Position numbers and translations under genes: made by a program. A stretch of 64,000 bases of DNA from OLB9 sp041392785 (GTDB lineage Bacteria; Bacteroidota; Bacteroidia; Chitinophagales; Saprospiraceae): contig JAWKLK010000001.1 of the NCBI GenBank assembly GCA_041392785.1, forward strand, positions 310,001-374,000, given 5' to 3'. Under the pieces are notes generated by a model, which ran no database searches, was not told the origin of the DNA, and worked only from the letters and a program-made list of their open reading frames with translations. Below are positions 43,101-52,462 of this stretch, piece by piece; within the stretch, counting starts at the first letter, position 1; each line of letters begins with the position of its first letter.

Positions 43101-44374
43101 TGCACTTCCCAAGGAAGTAAAAACCCTTGACCCAATTGCAATCCATGCAAAGCCTGTCCTGCGGAATAATCAAAGTTTTCCTCTGCTGAGATTATGCAAG
43201 TATCTACTGAGTTGGTCGGATTTACAATGATGGTCAGCTCTACGTCATCCATATTATTTTGACCATCCGATACAGTAAATTTTGCTTCATAAATTCCTGG
43301 TTGTGTATAGGTATGTATCGCATCTTTCATCAAAAATTTAGGTTCTCCATCACCAAAATCCCATTCATAAACTAAATTCTGCCTAGAAGAATCTGATACT
43401 TCCGCTCCATGAAAATGCACTGTCAAAGGCACTACGCCTGAAGTGGGAGTTGCGGTGGCTTGTGCTATAACATGCTTGTTATAAATGCCTGTCCTAGGAT
43501 AAGAAGTCACTACATCCCAAATCATGTTCTGTAAGTATAATGCTAAAGCTTCAGAAGGGATAGGTGTACCTGAAGGAGGGTCATTTATTAGATTATGGGG
43601 CAATCCTACAGGACTTTGGTTAAAAATACACGCAAAATGTATCATGGCGATAGCATAGGCTCCCAATTCATTTGGGTGAATATTATCCGAAAAAAACTGA
43701 GAAATGTTTGAAATTCCAGGAACTTTACCATCAACAATATCATCATACAACCTAGCCATCATCTTATGACCTGGTATCATGTATATTGGGGTTGCTGCAG
43801 AAATTCTATGATCATTAGCATAATCTTGCATCCTCTCCCACTCTCCACCTAAGGTGTCCAGCATTTGTCTGAAAGGGCCATTTTCACCATTTATATTCAC
43901 CCAATTAGTCCAAAGCAAAGTTGCAGCTCCATTGCCATGATTGCCCTTGACCCAAGCATTATTAGCGAATCCGGATAAATAAGATTTTTGCTCTTCAATA
44001 CAATCATGATACCAGGATTGATCACTGCCTCCTTCATAACAAAGATTTGCAACCTCCGTAATTGAGAGTAACTCAAAATCCTCAATATTTTCCTTTGCAT
44101 CTGGATAATCAGTAGGATGTTCCCACCGCCACTTCATTGATGATCCAGGAATTGTAGATTTTCCTATTTCATTGTCAGCATAAGTCCCTCTAATGTAAGT
44201 CATAAGGTTTACAAATTGACCAGGCCAATGCGGATGGAAAAGTGGGTCTGTCAGACTATGTCCAGAATGCAGTTGAAGTATGTCAAAAGCATATGCTTGT
44301 TTGGGTGGCAATGTTTGTCCTGTTAACACGAAATTTATCCAAAAAACTAGTAAAAAAACGATGGGTGCTTTCAT
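40112..44374 (-). CDS. giant T9SS-secreted protein: SGNH-like, PKD, LamG-like, PKD and glycosidase-like domains
   Basis: The 1420-residue protein has a signal peptide (MKAPIVFLLVFWINFVLTGQ). Residues about 25-280 form an SGNH-like esterase domain (ILQLHSGHSLTDP at the nucleophile end; DNIHPNELGAYA with D-x-x-H). A PKD domain follows at 300-385 (YEWDFGDG), a LamG/concanavalin-like domain at 395-640, and a second PKD at 650-735. Residues about 850-1330 are TIM-barrel glycosidase-like (FLEYSNEVWNWIF). The end is a T9SS tail (LLAYPNPGDLNISV..IKWIKM). It probably acts on extracellular polysaccharide. Substrate unknown. Confidence 0.85.
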   Translation of the reverse strand: MKAPIVFLLVFWINFVLTGQTLPPKQAYAFDILQLHSGHSLTDPLFHPHWPGQFVNLMTYIRGTYADNEIGKSTIPGSSMKWRWEHPTDYPDAKENIEDFELLSITEVANLCYEGGSDQSWYHDCIEEQKSYLSGFANNAWVKGNHGNGAATLLWTNWVNINGENGPFRQMLDTLGGEWERMQDYANDHRISAATPIYMIPGHKMMARLYDDIVDGKVPGISNISQFFSDNIHPNELGAYAIAMIHFACIFNQSPVGLPHNLINDPPSGTPIPSEALALYLQNMIWDVVTSYPRTGIYNKHVIAQATATPTSGVVPLTVHFHGAEVSDSSRQNLVYEWDFGDGEPKFLMKDAIHTYTQPGIYEAKFTVSDGQNNMDDVELTIIVNPTNSVDTCIISAEENFDYSAGQALHGLQLGQGFLLPWEVQNSNDEVPGYSISPNGLTYPGLLSSSGALSGGNKYLACGRRLDNSLQGSFKDNILEGSDVIGSKTDSSDLWMSFLISKMVDNDDEVDLSLHSSDLPYCDLCEDNHRIAIGYFGVESDANGEKMISLKVEDIVIQSQRKFEIGVTYFIVTRLNFASDGTIIEVYINPLPGVLPSSPDISYKTVEPTQIKSLSFYGGATPNSSLLDEIRFAKEYKCVSPTDDIVFIQPPIAKLTADHIQGIAPLLVHFDASQSSDPNGLPLKYYWDFGDGSQIQEGGYTEARLYQEGGGVYLPTLIVENSVGLVGRAQISIQVTNPNGSFPCMTTITSISKSNCNGEGSQIKINIESGVTYSLEGDDGPVDIVDDHHYYDLAPGVYQLKTMGENGCNESFALSIEVDSSTCNGWNSDECSMLLGTNINGIADWEPHRMFRNFLKNTRGEPIPYDENNGQWSFENYKEVLAQMEFDNNGYPLGIPQNTKEGEIRLRYFVSSQGQNMQAGRRYVLHYEGIGQITLHGTISNDVWQPGIISFDLGGDGTFWFQIIDSDPSNHIRNIRILRAEDQGSDLDEQPFYQAFLDKLEPFQVLRAMDLLHTNNSTNAIWEDRRKLGYVTYGGDQGVPLEIIIQLANITNKDIWVCVPHDANDAYVRNMAEMFKEYLNPNITIFLEYSNEVWNWIFQQSQYNIDNNPLGLMYGRAYAQKARKIFRIWHDTYGNEACRVKRVLGVQGGFNYLNEHIIAHLGQDEWDYGSPTHYFGLDHEETGNPRLDILGSSASVDDIMLNAQNNFNAFLPSIMTDYRNIQLLGKEVITYEGGQHFVGNVFGIPYAYQQAMWDAQNSDKMYKMYDLVLDTIRKMGCKLATNFSLVGPQENIYGSWGIMDDIDALGPFHDIAPKYQVHIDNVPSDVCIAKIRNSWHNCFINVTNELPILQKPENYLLAYPNPGDLNISVVTHDENATLIFRDLMGREVLKTKERSIDVSNLRSGIYLITSNGKSIKWIKM

Positions 44375-44427
44375 TTAAAAATTATTTGTGTTGCTTCTGC
44401 CAACGAAAAACAAAATAAAATTTAAAA

Positions 44428-44435
44428 CAAAAATA
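44428..44435 (-). promoter_or_regulatory. probable -7 box of the large secreted protein gene
   Basis: Plus-strand CAAAAATA reads TATTTTTG on the minus strand (TAnnTTTG), 54 bp before the start codon and just downstream of the palindrome at 44453. Confidence 0.4.
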
Positions 44436-44452
44436 CAAATAATCTTTTACCA

Positions 44453-44471
44453 ATTCCTTGTAAAATGGAAT
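44453..44471. promoter_or_regulatory. palindromic site ATTCC-N9-GGAAT, site 2
   Basis: ATTCCTTGTAAAATGGAAT, 79-97 bp upstream of the large secreted protein. The spacing of 9 instead of 7 makes it a weaker member of the set. Confidence 0.4.
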
Positions 44472-44612
44472 ATTTGTAACATCCAAACTTTTTAATAAAC
44501 GAGCAATCTCACCAGAGACAATTGCACCTCAACAAGGTATTTTAATGTATCAAAAGACCAAATGATAGATAAATACTACAAAATCAATGCTTCATAATGT
44601 AGCAATCAATCG

Positions 44613-45044
44613 CTAGGAATACTTGTAAACTGATTTTAAAATCGAAGATTTCTGTTGCTCCAAAAGATGGTTTACTGCATTTATTCTAATAAGTAATGAT
44701 TTCGTTTTTTTCGCAAGATTTTCATCTTTCTTGATATAATCGAATGCACCGTGTTTTAGTGTTGTGACAGTGGTATCAATATCCTCCATGCAAGACATCA
44801 TTACAACAAATACCTCAGAGTTGTAAGATTTTATAGATTTCAAAGTATTATATCCAGATGTCTCATCTAATTCGTGGTCAAAAAATATTATGCTTGGATT
44901 TAATGATAAAGCAGAAATACAATCATTGCCTGTACTGAATGATTGAACATTTTCTATTCCTTCACATATCAAGACTTGTCTCATAACTTCTATAAAAAAA
45001 TCATCATCATCCACTATAAAAATTAGATCATTTTTATCTCTCAT
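44613..45044 (-). CDS. single-domain response regulator
   Basis: This 143-residue receiver-only protein has the acidic pocket (IVDDDDFF), the phospho-acceptor in IIFFDHELDETSG, the switch Ser in VVMMSCMED, and the Lys in FDYIKKDENL. There is no output domain. It lies downstream of the hybrid kinase and may accept phosphate from its HPt domain or act by protein contact. Two ATTCC-N7-GGAAT palindromes stand about 340-375 bp upstream. Confidence 0.85.
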   Translation of the reverse strand: MRDKNDLIFIVDDDDFFIEVMRQVLICEGIENVQSFSTGNDCISALSLNPSIIFFDHELDETSGYNTLKSIKSYNSEVFVVMMSCMEDIDTTVTTLKHGAFDYIKKDENLAKKTKSLLIRINAVNHLLEQQKSSILKSVYKYS

Positions 45045-45434
45045 GGGAGCGTAAAATTTTAATTTACCTAAACAATTTAGTATTCTTAAAAAAATAAGAT
45101 CGATAAATGAAAAAATACATTGTCCTTCCTATAAAAAGGAATAGGTAAATCTGGGGTGTTGATTCGAACGAAATTGAAACAATCTGAAAAAGAGCCGAAA
45201 ACATGTAGCTTTCGACTCAGTGCACTAGACTATTTAAACCAATTTAATTCTAATTAAAATCATTTCAAATTACTTGTAAAAAATACTTTGCATTTTGAAA
45301 CGTTATTATATGTATACCAATTTGATACCAAAATCACATATTGCTACTTTTAAACAATATACATATTTATATTATTTGCATGTATTCCGTATTTTGGAAT
45401 TTTATTCTATATTTTGGAATTTTTATAATTGCCA
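45045..45434. promoter_or_regulatory. 390-bp spacer with tandem palindromes and a hairpin
   Basis: ATTCCGTATTTTGGAAT (45384-45400) and ATTCTATATTTTGGAAT (45404-45420) stand 20 bp apart, so two dimers would bind the same face of the helix. A hairpin GAGCCGAAA...CTTTCGACTC lies at 45193-45222. No gene is seen. Confidence 0.45.
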
Positions 45435-48400
45435 TTAAAGTCCAAAGTCCCTTGTTAGTTGTGCAATAACTTCCTTCAATCCCAAGATCAATTGACGAAC
45501 AGCTTTAGAGAAGTCTTCACTTGATCCATACTCAAAATCATATTTTTCGACCTTTCGTACTACATCCTTTAATGAATAAACACCCATTTGCTCTATGCTA
45601 GGTTTTGCTTTATGAGCCATTTTTTTAATAGTATTGAAATCTTGTATTTCCAAAGAAGCTTCCATATTATCAATACTTTCATTTGCCAATTTTATGAAGA
45701 TATTAATCATTTTTAATACAAAACTATCATTACCCCTACTCAATTGCTGAAGGTGAAAAAGGTCATATGTTTTCTTGAAATCCTTCGAATAGGTTTTGTG
45801 TTCATCGGTAAATTGCTGTGAAATACTCAAAACATGTTCCAACTTTCTGAAAAAATCTTGTTCATCATATGGTTTAGTAATAAAATCTGTCATACCTTTT
45901 TGAAGATACAGCTCTATATCGTGCTTAAATGCATTGGCGGTAAGTGCTATTATAGGTGTTTTAACGTTTAAAATATTTCTGATAAATGTTGTTGCTTCTA
46001 CACCATCCATGACTGGCATTTGGATATCCATTAAGATTACGTCAAAATTATTTTTTCTAATTAACTCGACAGCCAATTTACCGTTTTCAACTTCAGTTGT
46101 TACAAATCCAAGATAATCAAGACTTTGGATCGCAATAAATCTATTCATCTCATTGTCTTCTACGAGAAGTGCTTTCTTACCTGAAAAAGCGCCTTCTTTC
46201 ACCAATTCTCCTTTATTCACAAGATTATTTGAATCTCCTTTTTCCAAGGTCAATTCAAAACTAAGTACTGTGCCCTCATCTTGAACGCTTTGTACTTTCA
46301 TTAAGCCACCCATTAGTTTAATGAGGTCATAAGATATTGCCATCCCTAAACCTGTGCCTTCATACTTTCTATTTAGATCATTTTGTTCTTGGGAAAACTT
46401 GTCAAAAATCCTAGAAACAAATTCTTCTGACATGCCTATTCCGGTATCTTTCACCTCAAACAAAACTGTTTGATGGGAATCTGTTGTATCCTTGACTTCT
46501 GCATTCAAAATGATAGTTCCCACTTGGGTAAATTTTATAGCATTTCCTATGAGATTGATAAGAACTTGTCTCAACCTTGTTTCATCCCCTATCAATGCTG
46601 AATGCAATTCCGGGCTGACATTGATCTTAAACTCTAGATTTTTTTCTTTTGCCTGAGAATACATAATGGAATGGACATTGTAAAATAATGCGCTAGGACT
46701 GAATGGATTACTTTGAATTTCCATATCACCAGATTCAATTTTTGCTACATCCAGTACATTATTCAGAATTGTTAGCAAGTGCTTAGCGGAACTTTCTGAT
46801 TGTTTTACAAAGAAAAACTGGTCTTCTGAAAGGTTTTCTTTTGTCAATTGACGTATCATTCCAATAATAACATTGAGTGGTGTACGTATCTCATGACTCA
46901 TGTTAGCTAGAAAAAGTTCTTTGGCTTTAGCTGCTGATTCAGCAAACGATTTTGCTTTGGCTAATTCTGTTTCCAGATTTTTTTGCTTTGTTATGTCCAA
47001 ATGTATTCCTATGGTACCTACCAACCTTCCTTTATCATTGTAATTAGGTGCGCCACTCACAAACCACCATCGTTTCTCCCCATTTTTATTATTTACTTGC
47101 ACATCGTAAGAATCAGAGATATTTCTCCTACGTATTTCATTTTTTGAAATTACATAATCCTCTACTTCTTTAGAACCAAATAATCCAGCTGCTTTTCTTC
47201 CCTTTAGTTCTGCTAATGTGTATCCTGACATCTCACAAAAACTCTGATTGGCATAGATTATAGTGTCTGATAAATCCACTTCAAGAAGTCCTAGATTCAT
47301 ATTTGTAATTATATTTCTGTACTTCTCTTCTTGCAATCTCAATTTATCTTCCCACTTTTGCCTATTTCGAATGTTTATCAACATATGTCCAAATAGAAAA
47401 AGTAATTTCTTTTCCCTTTCACTATAATTACTATGTTGCCTAACTGAGTCAAATCCTACAAACCCTACAAGCTCATCTTTATCTAGCAAAGGTATCGCAA
47501 TAAGACTCTTGATTCCTTGTGGTTCTAATATTGCTTTCAGACCAGCATCTGAATCCCCTAATAATGCAACATCAGGTATGTAAAATGCTTCTCCACTTTT
47601 ATGCTTTTCTACCCACTGAGGTATGAATTCGAGAGGTACATTCTGCAAGTTATCTATCTCAGGTGGAATTCCCTCATTACACCATTCATAAACATTGGAT
47701 GTCGTCCCTCCTTGAAAATCATAATAAAATATGTAAGCCCGATCAGAAGCAACAAACAGTCCCATTTTCTGAAGTGACAGATTTATAGTATTTTCTAGAT
47801 CTTTTGGATCAAGATTTATGTAAGTAGATGCAATATCTATCAGTGCTTCCTGCAATTTCAATTCTTGATCCAATGCTTCTTGGGCAAGGTATTGAGAAGT
47901 CCTATCAGTCACTACACCATCCAGTCGGATAGGGTTATGATTGTCATCAAAAATAAATTTTCCTTTATTTCTGAGCCATTTGACTTTACCAGAAGGTGTC
48001 TTGATTCTATATACTTCATTGAATTCATTTGTTGCATTTAAACTATGACCGATTTTCTCTAAAACATCTTTATCTTCATCCACAATAACTTTATGCCACA
48101 AAGTAAAATCCCGACTGAAGTCTTCAACCTTTATTTCAAATACAGTTTCTAGAGAAGGTGTTACAAAAAGAACTTCAAAATTTGGAAGCGTTATTGACCA
48201 CACTACATCAGTCATTTCATTAAATATACTTTCTAGTTTTTGAGTGGTTGAGGTAATCTTCTCTTCTTGTATCTTACGTTGGGTAATATCCTTAAAAAAG
48301 GCACAAAATAGTATGGCATCATTTTGAATAAAATCAATCATATACATTTCTGTCATGAACTCTCTTCCAGAAGAATGGAGAGCGGGCAACTCTATCCTTT

Positions 48401-49385
48401 TGCCCATGACTCTAGATTCTTTTGTAAGTTGAAATCTTGCGAATCCATCTATGTGAACTTTTCTCAAACGTTCTGGTACTATGGTACTCGCAATACTCTT
48501 TCCCAGCACATCTTCTTTCTTCCATCCGAAAAGTTCCTCAGCAGCTGGATTCCAAAAAATGAAATTGCCCTTATGATTTGCAATAATAATTGCATCCATT
48601 GCATTCGTCATTATAAGCCTGTTCAGTTCTTCACTGTCACGCAATAATCTGTCTATCTGCATTTTAGATGTAACATCTTTATACTGCCACAAGTGACCAC
48701 GATAATCATTTCCTATAAAAATTGGAATATAGTCTCTCTCTAGGTATCTTCCATTGTTGGTGACAATCAACTCACCATATACAGGTAATTTTTTTTGTAT
48801 TAATGTTTCTATGGTCTTTACAAATACTTCTGGTTCCTTGAACAAGGACTTACTTTGTTCAGCTGAGTCTGAACAATCCATTCCGACCATATCTGCTGGA
48901 AGCAAGGGAATCCCAAATATTTCACAAAACAATCTATTGGTAAATAAAATTTCTCGATGCTCATTTTCTACCAATACTCCTGATTTCAAATTAGCCAAAA
49001 GAGTTTTAAATAAGTTGTTTGTTTTGAATATATGATATTCTTTTTCTTTATTTTCTTGAATTTTTACATCTATGGTTTCAGATACCTTCTCGATATCAGT
49101 GAGTTGATTGACATTCAATTTTATATCCAACATGGCTAAAAAATCCAGCAACTTCTCTACTGAATCTTGTTTCAAAAAGACTGCATCACTGAGCTGTGCT
49201 TTCAATTCTTGTAATTCTTTTTCATGGGTAGATAAGGACTCAAGTAGTCTTTTTTTATCTTCTTCGAAGGCATCATTGGATGCATTTATGCTATTTAAAA
49301 ATTCTGAAAATTCAGCATCTTTTCTCTTAGTATTAGAGAGATACTTTTCCAATTGTTGTAATAACAAACTGTGCATGTTATTCAA
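45435..49385 (-). CDS. hybrid sensor histidine kinase (PAS/GAF, HisKA, HATPase, REC, HPt)
   Basis: The 1316-residue protein is soluble, with no membrane span. Order: N-terminal coiled coil (1-90), PAS domains at about 120-235, 245-370 and 380-500, GAF (510-665), PAS (680-800), HisKA with the phospho-acceptor in NMSHEIRTPLNVIIG (about residue 828), HATPase (IGNAIKFT, DTGIGMSEEF, GTGLGMAIS), REC with LMDIQMPVMDG (about 1120), and HPt with AHKAKPS (about 1258). It can run an entire phosphorelay internally. Its likely partners are the adjacent receiver protein and the NtrC-type activator. Confidence 0.93.
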   Translation of the reverse strand: MNNMHSLLLQQLEKYLSNTKRKDAEFSEFLNSINASNDAFEEDKKRLLESLSTHEKELQELKAQLSDAVFLKQDSVEKLLDFLAMLDIKLNVNQLTDIEKVSETIDVKIQENKEKEYHIFKTNNLFKTLLANLKSGVLVENEHREILFTNRLFCEIFGIPLLPADMVGMDCSDSAEQSKSLFKEPEVFVKTIETLIQKKLPVYGELIVTNNGRYLERDYIPIFIGNDYRGHLWQYKDVTSKMQIDRLLRDSEELNRLIMTNAMDAIIIANHKGNFIFWNPAAEELFGWKKEDVLGKSIASTIVPERLRKVHIDGFARFQLTKESRVMGKRIELPALHSSGREFMTEMYMIDFIQNDAILFCAFFKDITQRKIQEEKITSTTQKLESIFNEMTDVVWSITLPNFEVLFVTPSLETVFEIKVEDFSRDFTLWHKVIVDEDKDVLEKIGHSLNATNEFNEVYRIKTPSGKVKWLRNKGKFIFDDNHNPIRLDGVVTDRTSQYLAQEALDQELKLQEALIDIASTYINLDPKDLENTINLSLQKMGLFVASDRAYIFYYDFQGGTTSNVYEWCNEGIPPEIDNLQNVPLEFIPQWVEKHKSGEAFYIPDVALLGDSDAGLKAILEPQGIKSLIAIPLLDKDELVGFVGFDSVRQHSNYSEREKKLLFLFGHMLINIRNRQKWEDKLRLQEEKYRNIITNMNLGLLEVDLSDTIIYANQSFCEMSGYTLAELKGRKAAGLFGSKEVEDYVISKNEIRRRNISDSYDVQVNNKNGEKRWWFVSGAPNYNDKGRLVGTIGIHLDITKQKNLETELAKAKSFAESAAKAKELFLANMSHEIRTPLNVIIGMIRQLTKENLSEDQFFFVKQSESSAKHLLTILNNVLDVAKIESGDMEIQSNPFSPSALFYNVHSIMYSQAKEKNLEFKINVSPELHSALIGDETRLRQVLINLIGNAIKFTQVGTIILNAEVKDTTDSHQTVLFEVKDTGIGMSEEFVSRIFDKFSQEQNDLNRKYEGTGLGMAISYDLIKLMGGLMKVQSVQDEGTVLSFELTLEKGDSNNLVNKGELVKEGAFSGKKALLVEDNEMNRFIAIQSLDYLGFVTTEVENGKLAVELIRKNNFDVILMDIQMPVMDGVEATTFIRNILNVKTPIIALTANAFKHDIELYLQKGMTDFITKPYDEQDFFRKLEHVLSISQQFTDEHKTYSKDFKKTYDLFHLQQLSRGNDSFVLKMINIFIKLANESIDNMEASLEIQDFNTIKKMAHKAKPSIEQMGVYSLKDVVRKVEKYDFEYGSSEDFSKAVRQLILGLKEVIAQLTRDFGL

Positions 49386-49473
49386 ATTTTAGTCTGTGAT
49401 CCAAAAGTTATACAGTAATACAATTAATTTTATCTAAATTCTTCAGATGCTGAATTTAGAACATTTGATTTTA

Positions 49474-50823
49474 TTAATTTAAAATTATTTCCCCATTCTT
49501 AAGCATATTATAAATTTTAGACTTGCCAATATCTAGTTTTTCTGCTACATACACAACATTATTTGCGTATTTTCTCAAAAAATGCGATATGATTTCTCTT
49601 TCGAATTCCTTCAAAGATTTTTCTTGATCAGAATATGGCATTTCATCTCCGATATGATAAAAAGTCAAATCTTCTGCTGTAATTTCCTTACCATTTGACA
49701 TAACACATGCCAGATCTATGACCGCTTTCAGTTCTCGAACATTACCCGGCCATCTATACTTTAGTAATTTGGATTTTGCAGGTTCTGATAAAACTACATT
49801 TTTTATTTTATTGGCTTTAACGAATTCGTCTATGAAATACTTTGCCAAGATTATTACATCATTGTCTCTTTGCCTAAGTGGAGGTAACTCGATAGGAAGA
49901 CCTACGATTCTAAAAAATAAATCTTCTCTAAACTTACCTTGTTTCACTTCATCCGCAAGATTCTTGTGAGTCGCTGTAACGAGTCTAATATCTATCTTTA
50001 CAGGTTTATTACTACCTATTTTCACTACCTCACGTTCCTGGATGACACGTAACAATTTACTTTGGAGCGCCAAATCCAATTCTCCAATTTCATCTAAAAA
50101 TAATGTTCCTCCATTAGCTTCTTCAAATTTACCGATCTTAGTGTTTTGCGCACCAGTAAATGCTCCTTTTTCATAGCCAAAAAGCTCACTTTCAATCAAT
50201 TCTTTTGGTATTGCCCCCATATTTACAGCTACAAATGGCTTTTTCTTCCTATCACTATTGAAATGAATAGCTTTTGCAAAAACTTCTTTTCCTGTTCCTG
50301 TCTCTCCAAAGAGTGAGACATTTATATTAGTTTTCAATGCTTTATGAAGCAACTGTATAGATTTTTGTAGAGATTCACTTTGACCTATGATGCTATCAAA
50401 GCTGTATTTCAAACTAAGCTGTTCTTTCAGTTCCTCTACTTCTTGTTTTAAATTCAATGTTTCGCGGATATGCAAAATTGAATTCCACAAATACTCTTTT
50501 GTATGCTCATTCTTGATGATATAATCTCTTGCACCAGCTTTCAACAAATCTACTGCTACGCTGATTTCTTCTTGAGCACTAATCACAATTACAGGAATTC
50601 TTTTGTGACTTTTGTGAATCTCTTTCAATAATTTATCTCCCGAAATATCAGGTAAGCCAAAATCAATACAAACTAAATCTGGTTCTGCGTACAAATTATT
50701 CAGAAGAGCTTTCCCATTATCAAATAATCTAACTTCATATTCTGGGTTTAGACTTAGATGATATTTTAAAATTTGTCCATACCAAGGGTCGTCTTCTACT
50801 ATATAAATGGTAAATAATTTCAT
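49474..50823 (-). CDS. NtrC-family sigma-54-dependent response regulator
   Basis: The 449 residues comprise a receiver (IVEDDPWYG; LVCIDFGLPDISG with the phospho-Asp; K in YIIKNEH), an AAA+ domain with Walker A GETGTGKE, the sigma-54 contact loop GAFTGA, Walker B GGTLFLDEIGEL and the arginine-finger region, and a C-terminal Fis-type helix-turn-helix (VVYVAEKLDIGKSKIYNMLK). It should activate sigma-54 promoters by binding upstream palindromes. TAAATTTG on the minus strand (plus 50843-50850) is a possible -7 box. Confidence 0.93.
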   Translation of the reverse strand: MKLFTIYIVEDDPWYGQILKYHLSLNPEYEVRLFDNGKALLNNLYAEPDLVCIDFGLPDISGDKLLKEIHKSHKRIPVIVISAQEEISVAVDLLKAGARDYIIKNEHTKEYLWNSILHIRETLNLKQEVEELKEQLSLKYSFDSIIGQSESLQKSIQLLHKALKTNINVSLFGETGTGKEVFAKAIHFNSDRKKKPFVAVNMGAIPKELIESELFGYEKGAFTGAQNTKIGKFEEANGGTLFLDEIGELDLALQSKLLRVIQEREVVKIGSNKPVKIDIRLVTATHKNLADEVKQGKFREDLFFRIVGLPIELPPLRQRDNDVIILAKYFIDEFVKANKIKNVVLSEPAKSKLLKYRWPGNVRELKAVIDLACVMSNGKEITAEDLTFYHIGDEMPYSDQEKSLKEFEREIISHFLRKYANNVVYVAEKLDIGKSKIYNMLKNGEIILN

Positions 50824-51199
50824 TAAAATATATATCTAACCCCAAATTTACATCAATTTTTAAGATCAATATTAACATTTGAAAATTTATAAAATATTAT
50901 TCGTTTTGTCCTCAAATAAAGACATTTTATACTAATTAAACCTGCGAATTATGAAAATAATTTTCTATTTAAAGTCTTATAGCAAAATCCATATTAACAT
51001 TTAACCAAATCAAAGCAAGCATTCTAAGAAGATAAGCCAATTTTTGTTTTAACTATTAAAAGATAAACAAAAGAACATCATGCATCTAAAGGAATCTTTC
51101 TTACTATTTTGATAATTTTTATTCCATCAATAAAGATAACTTCACTCCACCTTTAGAATAAAATAAAGGTTATCCTCTCACCACTTATTACCAAAAATT
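50824..51199. other. 376-bp AT-rich spacer
   Basis: The only structure is a short hairpin ACCTTTA...TAAAGGT at 51149-51170, beyond the stop of the glycosyltransferase gene. No gene or repeat is seen. Confidence 0.4.
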
Positions 51200-52414
51200 C
51201 TACATTTGGGCGTATATTTTTGCCATTTGGTCACCCCAAATATCCCAATGAAAAGATGAATGAAATCTTTTCCTTGCTGCTATCCTCATAGACCTACGTT
51301 TATATGTTTGAAAATAAATATCTGCTAATGCCGAAGACAACTGATGCACTGTTTCATCAAAATCTCCTTGAGGTACCACAATCCCATAATCACTCTTGAC
51401 CAATCTGCCTGGCCCCACATTTTTCAGACAGACTATAGGCAATCCAAACGACAATGCATCAGCAATCAATGTCCCTAACCCCTCATGTGATGGATAGATA
51501 AATACTGATGCCTTTTTGAACGATTCCGACACAAACTCTTGATCCATACTAGGAATAAAGGTTATTAAGTGATCTACATTCCGATCCTTGGCCAACTTTT
51601 TCAAAAGCATTTCTTCAGGTCCCTCTCCTATCAATGTAAAATGACACATTGATTTTTTATGCACCGGCAAGGTTTCAACAAAATTCGCAAAAGCCTCAAT
51701 TCCTAGGTCAAAACCTTTGAGCGGAACAAATCTTCCAGCTGAAATTATAGCAAATGGTGCGTTGTTTGAAATGTCAATCCAATCATTATCTTGACACGCT
51801 ACAGATGTAAGAAATGAATAATTATCTACCTTTCCAACATTTTCAAGGGCATAGTCATTCGTAAATATGATATGACCTGCTTTATTTTTTGCTAAATAAT
51901 AGCTAAGCGAGAAATTCCAAAAATAATTTTTAGCCATCCAAGAAATACGATCGATAAGGTAATATTTCAAATTATAATTCTTCAAATATTGCTTAGGTAT
52001 CTTCGGTTGAAAACCAACTGGACCCCATACAAATGGTTTATTCAGACTCCACAAAAAAGATGGAATCCAATCAAAATAGAAATTCAAATTGTGGGTAATA
52101 TCAAAAGATAGTTTTTCCCTTTTTATATATCCAATTACACCAATTTGCCAAATAAAATAATATAACATTGAACCAATTATTCCAATTTTCTTGATACTTA
52201 TCAATGCCTTGGCATCATAATATAAAAATTGAATGTTTGCAAAGTTGTCAGGATATTCATTATAACATTGCTCAATTGCCTCTCGGTTTTGATTTCGTGT
52301 TATAGCAATGACTTTTTGGTATCTTGCTATTTGTCTAATAAAATTCCAATCCAAACCATACTCTCCAACTTTATATGGCTGGACAGAAAAAGCCGTTATC
52401 AATATCGTTTTCAT
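51200..52414 (-). CDS. GT4-type glycosyltransferase
   Basis: The likely start is the ATG at 52414 (MKTILITAFSVQPYKVGEYG); the one at 52462 adds 16 polar residues. The 404-residue protein has a GT-B fold: an N-terminal acceptor half, then SAGRFVPLKGFDLGIEAFA and GEGPEEMLLKKLAK. The E-x7 motif EGLGTLIADALSFGLPIV has Asp at the usual second Glu, a modest deviation. It transfers a sugar from a nucleotide donor, presumably to a surface glycan. A single gene, not in a polysaccharide cluster. Confidence 0.85.
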   Translation of the reverse strand: MKTILITAFSVQPYKVGEYGLDWNFIRQIARYQKVIAITRNQNREAIEQCYNEYPDNFANIQFLYYDAKALISIKKIGIIGSMLYYFIWQIGVIGYIKREKLSFDITHNLNFYFDWIPSFLWSLNKPFVWGPVGFQPKIPKQYLKNYNLKYYLIDRISWMAKNYFWNFSLSYYLAKNKAGHIIFTNDYALENVGKVDNYSFLTSVACQDNDWIDISNNAPFAIISAGRFVPLKGFDLGIEAFANFVETLPVHKKSMCHFTLIGEGPEEMLLKKLAKDRNVDHLITFIPSMDQEFVSESFKKASVFIYPSHEGLGTLIADALSFGLPIVCLKNVGPGRLVKSDYGIVVPQGDFDETVHQLSSALADIYFQTYKRRSMRIAARKRFHSSFHWDIWGDQMAKIYAQM

Positions 52415-52462
52415 GGGAGTGCCATTATGATTTGGTTGATGCATTATGGATATTGTAGACAA

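Noticed and set aside
42000..43230. Plus-strand ORFs inside the giant secreted protein gene
   Set aside because: Short, without signal or domain, antisense to strongly coding sequence.
44375..45434. Sigma-54 promoters (GG-N10-GC) before the receiver and secreted-protein genes
   Set aside because: TTGGCAGAAGCAAC and TTGGTATCAAATTGGT look similar at first, but GG/GC spacing or the GC itself is wrong.
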